Below are positions 43,401 to 46,945 of a stretch of 46,945 nt of DNA, piece after piece. The position numbers were made by a program, and so were the translations under genes. Numbering within the stretch: the first letter of the stretch is position 1; the number at the start of each line of letters is the position of its first letter. Origin of the DNA: a virus; IMG/VR virus record IMGVR_UViG_3300020202_000023, positions 1 to 46,945 of that record, one strand, 5' to 3'. The notes under the pieces are model-generated. The model did not search any database. It had not been told where the DNA came from and saw only the letters and a program-made list of their open reading frames with translations.

Positions 43401-45602
43401 CTATGAGGGCGGGACCTGCTCGGGAGCGGGTTGCGGGGCGGGGCCGGGGACGCCGGGGCCCTCGGGCGGGGGCGGGCCGCCTCCGGGCCCCGGCGGGGAC
43501 ATGCTAGGAGACATGCTAGGTGGCATGCCTGGTTGCATGCCCATGCCCGGCATCTGCTGCGGGGGCGGCGGACGCGGGCCGAGGAAGCGGACCATGTCGT
43601 GGAAGCCGCGGGCCTTGAGCGACTTGACGATCGCCTCGTAGATGAACGACGGAGGGAACATCTGCATGGCGATGGGCGGGGGGAGGGCCTGCATCATCCC
43701 GAGGAGCTGGTCGGCCTCGCTGATCCGCTGCGCCTTGGAGGCGAAGCGCGTGTCGGCGGTAAAAGCGATCTCGAAGTCCTCGGCGTACATCTCGCGGCCG
43801 ACGGTGATCGGCTGCGTCTCCATGGTCCGGGGATCGATGACGTCGAGGATCTCGTAGTCCTCGAGAAAGACGGCGTTGAGCCGCGCGTTGTTGCGCATCA
43901 CCTGCCCCAGGAACTCGAGATAGTTCTGGGCGAGGACGGTCAGCTGCTTCGTCGCCTGCTCCACGCGGGTGGCGATCCCGCGGAAAGTCTCGTTCGCCTT
44001 CCCGGGCTCGCCCGAGAGGACGTCAGGCGCCGAGGACACACCGTCGGCGCTCTCGAGCGCGAGGCGGACCATGTCGAGGAGCTGGGGGTTCGCCGGGGGG
44101 AACTGGACGACCTTGAAAGCCTTGTCGAGCTGCTCGGAACTGACGCCCCTGACGTTGTGGATCTTGCCGGGCGAAAGCTGAAGCTCGCCGGTCTCCATCT
44201 TGACGCTCTCGGGCTTGATGATGGTGACGACGTTGGCGAGCGTGGCCGCGTCGGAGAACTGCGAGGCCCAGGTGTTCGCGGCCTTGTTGAACTCCTCGAG
44301 TAGAAGCCCGATCCCGAGGCCGGCGGAGCCGTCTGGGTTCTCGATACAGACCCCGTGCGAAAAGGGCTCGATGGGGACCATGCGCACGGGCTTCGGCTGC
44401 TCGCCTGGCACCTTCATCCACGACGGCGGCTCGGGCGGCATCATGGCCTGCTGGCCGAGGGTCCCCTCGAGCTCCGCCGCCTCCTCGGGCGGCACGTCGG
44501 GCTGGGCGAGGCGGTCGCGGACCGCCTGCTCTTGCGCCTGCACCTGCTGGAACATCTGCGTCGCCTGGTTGAAGGATTCCCACTCCTTCATCTCGCGCTC
44601 GAAGCGCGCGCGGTCCTTCCAGTCCGGCTCCTCGCGCAAGGTGAGCGCGACGACGGTCATCGTCTTCGGCTCGACGGTGACGACGACGGGGCGCTCCTCC
44701 TCTTGGCCGTAGAGCTTGCACCAGCCGTGATACTCGAAGAACACGTACGGCGCGGCCTTCGAGGCGGCCGGCTTTTCACGCCCCTCGAGCTTGTCCATGA
44801 CCGGGCGGACCTTCTGCTCGAGCCCGTCATCGAACGAGGCGACCTTGTTCTTGTCGAAGATGCGCTCGATGTCGGCGTAGAGGCCATCGGCCTCGAGCCG
44901 CTTGAGCTCGTGCTTGAATTTCCGCACGATCCGCCACTTCCGGGGCACATCCGAGAAGTCGACGGCGGTGGTCTTCCACGTGTAGGGCCAGCCGAACTCC
45001 TCGCAGTTGAGGTGCTCGTGCCGGTTGCGCTTTCCGGCGATGTCCCGGTAGGAGTGCATCACGCAATCGCCGTTCGCGATGTACTCGTGCAGGCATCGGC
45101 GGTTCTGGCGGAGAAAGTCCGGGATCTCCTTCCGGATCTGCCAGTTCTGGTGAAGCGTGACGGTGTCGGCGCGCTCCTGGCTCATCCGCGAGGACGGGAT
45201 GGCGGTGAAAACCATGTCCTGGTCGGGGAACATCTCGGCATAGAGCCGATGGACGAGCCGGAGCTCGCGTTCGAGCATGACGGGGATGTGCGCGTTGGCG
45301 CAGTCCTCGAAAGGGAACGATTTCTTGTCGAGAGAGCCGGTCCGCAGCTTCGCGCGCTCGGCGCGGCGCTGCCGGTAGGGCTCCATCGAGTCCCAGTCCT
45401 CGGTGACGTCCTCAACTACCTTCTTGGCGAGACCTTTGAGGAACTCTTGCCCCTCTTTCGATGTGATGTAGTGAGGGACAAGGTTGATCGCCTCTTCGGG
45501 GAGGTCTTCTGGGGGCGGGACGAGCTTGACCGTGACCGATCCATCGTCGTTACGCTCGACTTCGCTTTCAGTCTTCTCGTTGCCGTAGTCATCAGACGCC
45601 AT
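43401..45602 (-). CDS. Portal protein (P22 gp1-like)
   Basis: A 733-residue protein; P22 portal has 725. Directly downstream of terL, starting at ATG 45602, two bases from the terL stop. The N-terminal region has WDSMEPYRQRRAERAKLRTG and KSFPFEDCANAHIPVM; the stem/crown region has GLGIGLLLEEFNKAAN, SGEPGKANETFRGIATRVEQ. It ends with a long Pro/Gly/Met tail. It forms the 12-subunit ring through which DNA passes. Confidence 0.92.
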   Translation of the reverse strand: MASDDYGNEKTESEVERNDDGSVTVKLVPPPEDLPEEAINLVPHYITSKEGQEFLKGLAKKVVEDVTEDWDSMEPYRQRRAERAKLRTGSLDKKSFPFEDCANAHIPVMLERELRLVHRLYAEMFPDQDMVFTAIPSSRMSQERADTVTLHQNWQIRKEIPDFLRQNRRCLHEYIANGDCVMHSYRDIAGKRNRHEHLNCEEFGWPYTWKTTAVDFSDVPRKWRIVRKFKHELKRLEADGLYADIERIFDKNKVASFDDGLEQKVRPVMDKLEGREKPAASKAAPYVFFEYHGWCKLYGQEEERPVVVTVEPKTMTVVALTLREEPDWKDRARFEREMKEWESFNQATQMFQQVQAQEQAVRDRLAQPDVPPEEAAELEGTLGQQAMMPPEPPSWMKVPGEQPKPVRMVPIEPFSHGVCIENPDGSAGLGIGLLLEEFNKAANTWASQFSDAATLANVVTIIKPESVKMETGELQLSPGKIHNVRGVSSEQLDKAFKVVQFPPANPQLLDMVRLALESADGVSSAPDVLSGEPGKANETFRGIATRVEQATKQLTVLAQNYLEFLGQVMRNNARLNAVFLEDYEILDVIDPRTMETQPITVGREMYAEDFEIAFTADTRFASKAQRISEADQLLGMMQALPPPIAMQMFPPSFIYEAIVKSLKARGFHDMVRFLGPRPPPPQQMPGMGMQPGMPPSMSPSMSPPGPGGGPPPPEGPGVPGPAPQPAPEQVPPS
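43496..43552 (-). repeat. Short Met-Pro-Ser codon repeat in the portal tail
   Basis: Two near-identical units ACATGCTAGGAG and ACATGCTAGGTG followed by GCATGCCTGG units (plus strand). They encode MSPSMSPP and related peptides in the portal's C-terminal tail. Likely slippage-prone low complexity. Confidence 0.6.
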
Positions 45603-46945
45603 TTAGAACCCCCCATAGCCATATCGACCGCCCGCGCGCTGCCGCTTCGTGCGGCGGCGCTCCTCGAGCTCGTCAACCTGTCGTGATCGGCGCACCGGCG
45701 CGGAATCCGACTTCGGAACGACCGCGCGGTACATGCACGCGTAGAGAACCGTGTCGAGCCAGTGGTCATCGCCCCCGTCCTCGGGCAGTTCGGGGTCGGT
45801 CTTGTCGGTCGGGATGGCCGGGATCGTGCGGATCGTCTCCCGGCAGGTGTCGAAGAAGCGGATCGCGGGGATCCCGCCCTCACCCGAGCGATCTTTGAGT
45901 CTGGTGATGAACTGCTGGACGCTGGCGTGTCTGTTTTTCGTGCATTTTTCCCAGAAAACGCCCGCCTCGCTCATCGTCTCCGCGATGGTCGGCCCGATCG
46001 TCCCTCTTTCCTCCCAGATCTGGGTGTCGGCCGGGCCGGTGAGGCGTGAACAGTCCTTGTTGAGGTCCCACTCGTCGGCGGCCATCTCGATATCGCGGAT
46101 CTGCTCGGCGACTTCCGAGGAGTCCTTCTTGCGGAAGTTCTTTTCGCGGTAGCAGATCAGGTTTCCGTCGGTGTCGACCGCGAACCAGAGGACGACGCAC
46201 CAACTTTTGTAACCCCAGTCCATGGCGCGGAAGCGCGTCCACCCGCTCGGGATGCGAAACGGCTTGACGACGTGGATGCGGGCGTCGAATTCCTCGGCGA
46301 AGAACGCGCCGGCCACGACATACCAGTCGCCTTCGAGGAGGGCGCGCCGGATGTGCGAGGGTTTGTCGCGCAGCTCGATCTCGTACTGCGCGCGGAACCC
46401 CGGATCTGGGTTGTCCTTCAGGGTGGCGGGGATGAAGATCCGGGAGCGCGTCTCAGAAGTCCCGTCACCACGGGCGATCTTGCGGGTGAGGAGCACGCGG
46501 CCCCGGGGGGCGGGGTCGACGAAGTAGCTCCGGACCCAGTTCCCGGCGGGGTTCGTGGCGGCGCGTATGCGCAGACGCGGGCGGAGGCCAGGATCTGAGC
46601 AGCGAAGGCGGGTGTTGACGAGCTGGTACTGCTCCTCGGAGAACTCCCAGAGCTCGTCATAGGCGATGTGCGTGTACTCGTTCGACTGGTAGTTAAACCG
46701 GTCGTCGTCGTTCTTCATGTGGCCGAACGAAAACTTGTAGCCACAGGAGAAAGTCCAGCGGTGCGCCTGGCTTTCGTACTTGGCGCCGGGGTCGATGAGG
46801 GGGAAGAGCCGCTGCGAGCGCGAGATCGTCTGCTCGAGCATGGGGAACTCGCGCCGGAAGTGGATGGCCCAGCCGACCGACTCGGCGATCTCGCCTCGCA
46901 TCCAGCGCTCATGCTCGAACCGGAGCTGCGTCTGGATGGGATCCA
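45603..46945 (-). CDS. terL: Terminase large subunit, main part (continues at 1-254)
   Basis: Carries the rest of the packaging motor. Walker B is THIAYDEL; the ATPase coupling motif is ATNPAG; KDNPDPGFRAQYE is usual in this family. The nuclease domain has MDWGY (first acidic residue), DTQIWEERG (second) and DDHWLDTVLYA (third), all present. Full length with the other piece is 489 residues, as expected. Headful packaging is plausible since P22-like, but cannot be told from sequence alone. Confidence 0.95.
   Translation of the reverse strand, partial: DPIQTQLRFEHERWMRGEIAESVGWAIHFRREFPMLEQTISRSQRLFPLIDPGAKYESQAHRWTFSCGYKFSFGHMKNDDDRFNYQSNEYTHIAYDELWEFSEEQYQLVNTRLRCSDPGLRPRLRIRAATNPAGNWVRSYFVDPAPRGRVLLTRKIARGDGTSETRSRIFIPATLKDNPDPGFRAQYEIELRDKPSHIRRALLEGDWYVVAGAFFAEEFDARIHVVKPFRIPSGWTRFRAMDWGYKSWCVVLWFAVDTDGNLICYREKNFRKKDSSEVAEQIRDIEMAADEWDLNKDCSRLTGPADTQIWEERGTIGPTIAETMSEAGVFWEKCTKNRHASVQQFITRLKDRSGEGGIPAIRFFDTCRETIRTIPAIPTDKTDPELPEDGGDDHWLDTVLYACMYRAVVPKSDSAPVRRSRQVDELEERRRTKRQRAGGRYGYGGF
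46819..46945. repeat. Terminal direct repeat (right copy)
   Basis: Identical to 1-127; see the left copy. The preceding base differs from any continuation at the left edge, so the overlap is exactly 127. Confidence 0.93.

Noticed and set aside
44355-45686. A 443-codon plus-strand open frame
   Set aside because: Antisense to the portal gene; leucine/arginine-rich shadow without a ribosome-binding site.

Overview
The window is the genome of a temperate, GC-rich, podovirus-like tailed phage. The first 127 bases are repeated exactly at the end (1-127 = 46819-46945). The sequence is therefore one circular molecule of 46,818 bp opened inside the large terminase gene, and the two terminase pieces join in frame (489 codons). 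P22-type virion proteins (a 733-codon portal, scaffold, coat, gp4-like adaptor, gp10-like stabiliser, tailspike, ejection-protein-like genes) point to a short-tailed phage. A tyrosine integrase lies next to a tRNA-Lys(UUU)-like sequence, so it is probably temperate. Signal peptides, a lipobox and an M15 endolysin fit a high-GC Gram-negative host, but the host cannot be named from this sequence.

The genome has two transcription arms that diverge near 9.53-9.73 kb and converge at 24.14-24.18 kb. The rightward arm (9.7-24.2 kb) holds, in order: small conserved phage/plasmid-type proteins; regulators (a ribbon-helix-helix protein, a FliA-like sigma factor, a helix-turn-helix protein); a zinc-ribbon recombination protein with a Cas4/RecB-like nuclease; the integrase and attP; a run of tiny zinc-finger proteins; and a replication module (initiator-like protein, DnaC-like loader, nucleotidyltransferase/RNA ligase-like protein, SSB, VRR-NUC-like nuclease).

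The leftward arm starts near 9.5 kb. It first runs through about 9 kb of very small, mostly unassigned genes, many with paired cysteines and most coupled by GTGA/ATGA overlaps. It then crosses the circular junction through terminase, portal, a GroES-like protein, scaffold, decoration, coat, beta-helix proteins, the tail machine and ejection proteins to the lysis cassette at 24.1-26 kb. One rightward gene with a signal peptide (29263-29529) interrupts it and looks like a moron.

The most distinctive feature is noncoding. Several operon heads (2.04, 5.35, 7.38 and 9.7 kb) carry inverted repeats whose 3' arm contains the ribosome-binding site or abuts the start codon. A shared CTGG(C/T)TAGCA element lies at three promoter-like regions, and CTGGTT/AACCAG recurs in the gaps. 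Together these suggest a phage-specific control circuit. Three adjacent small genes in the leftward arm share N-terminal and C-terminal motifs, and their KEGT-stop tail encodes the next gene's ribosome-binding site.
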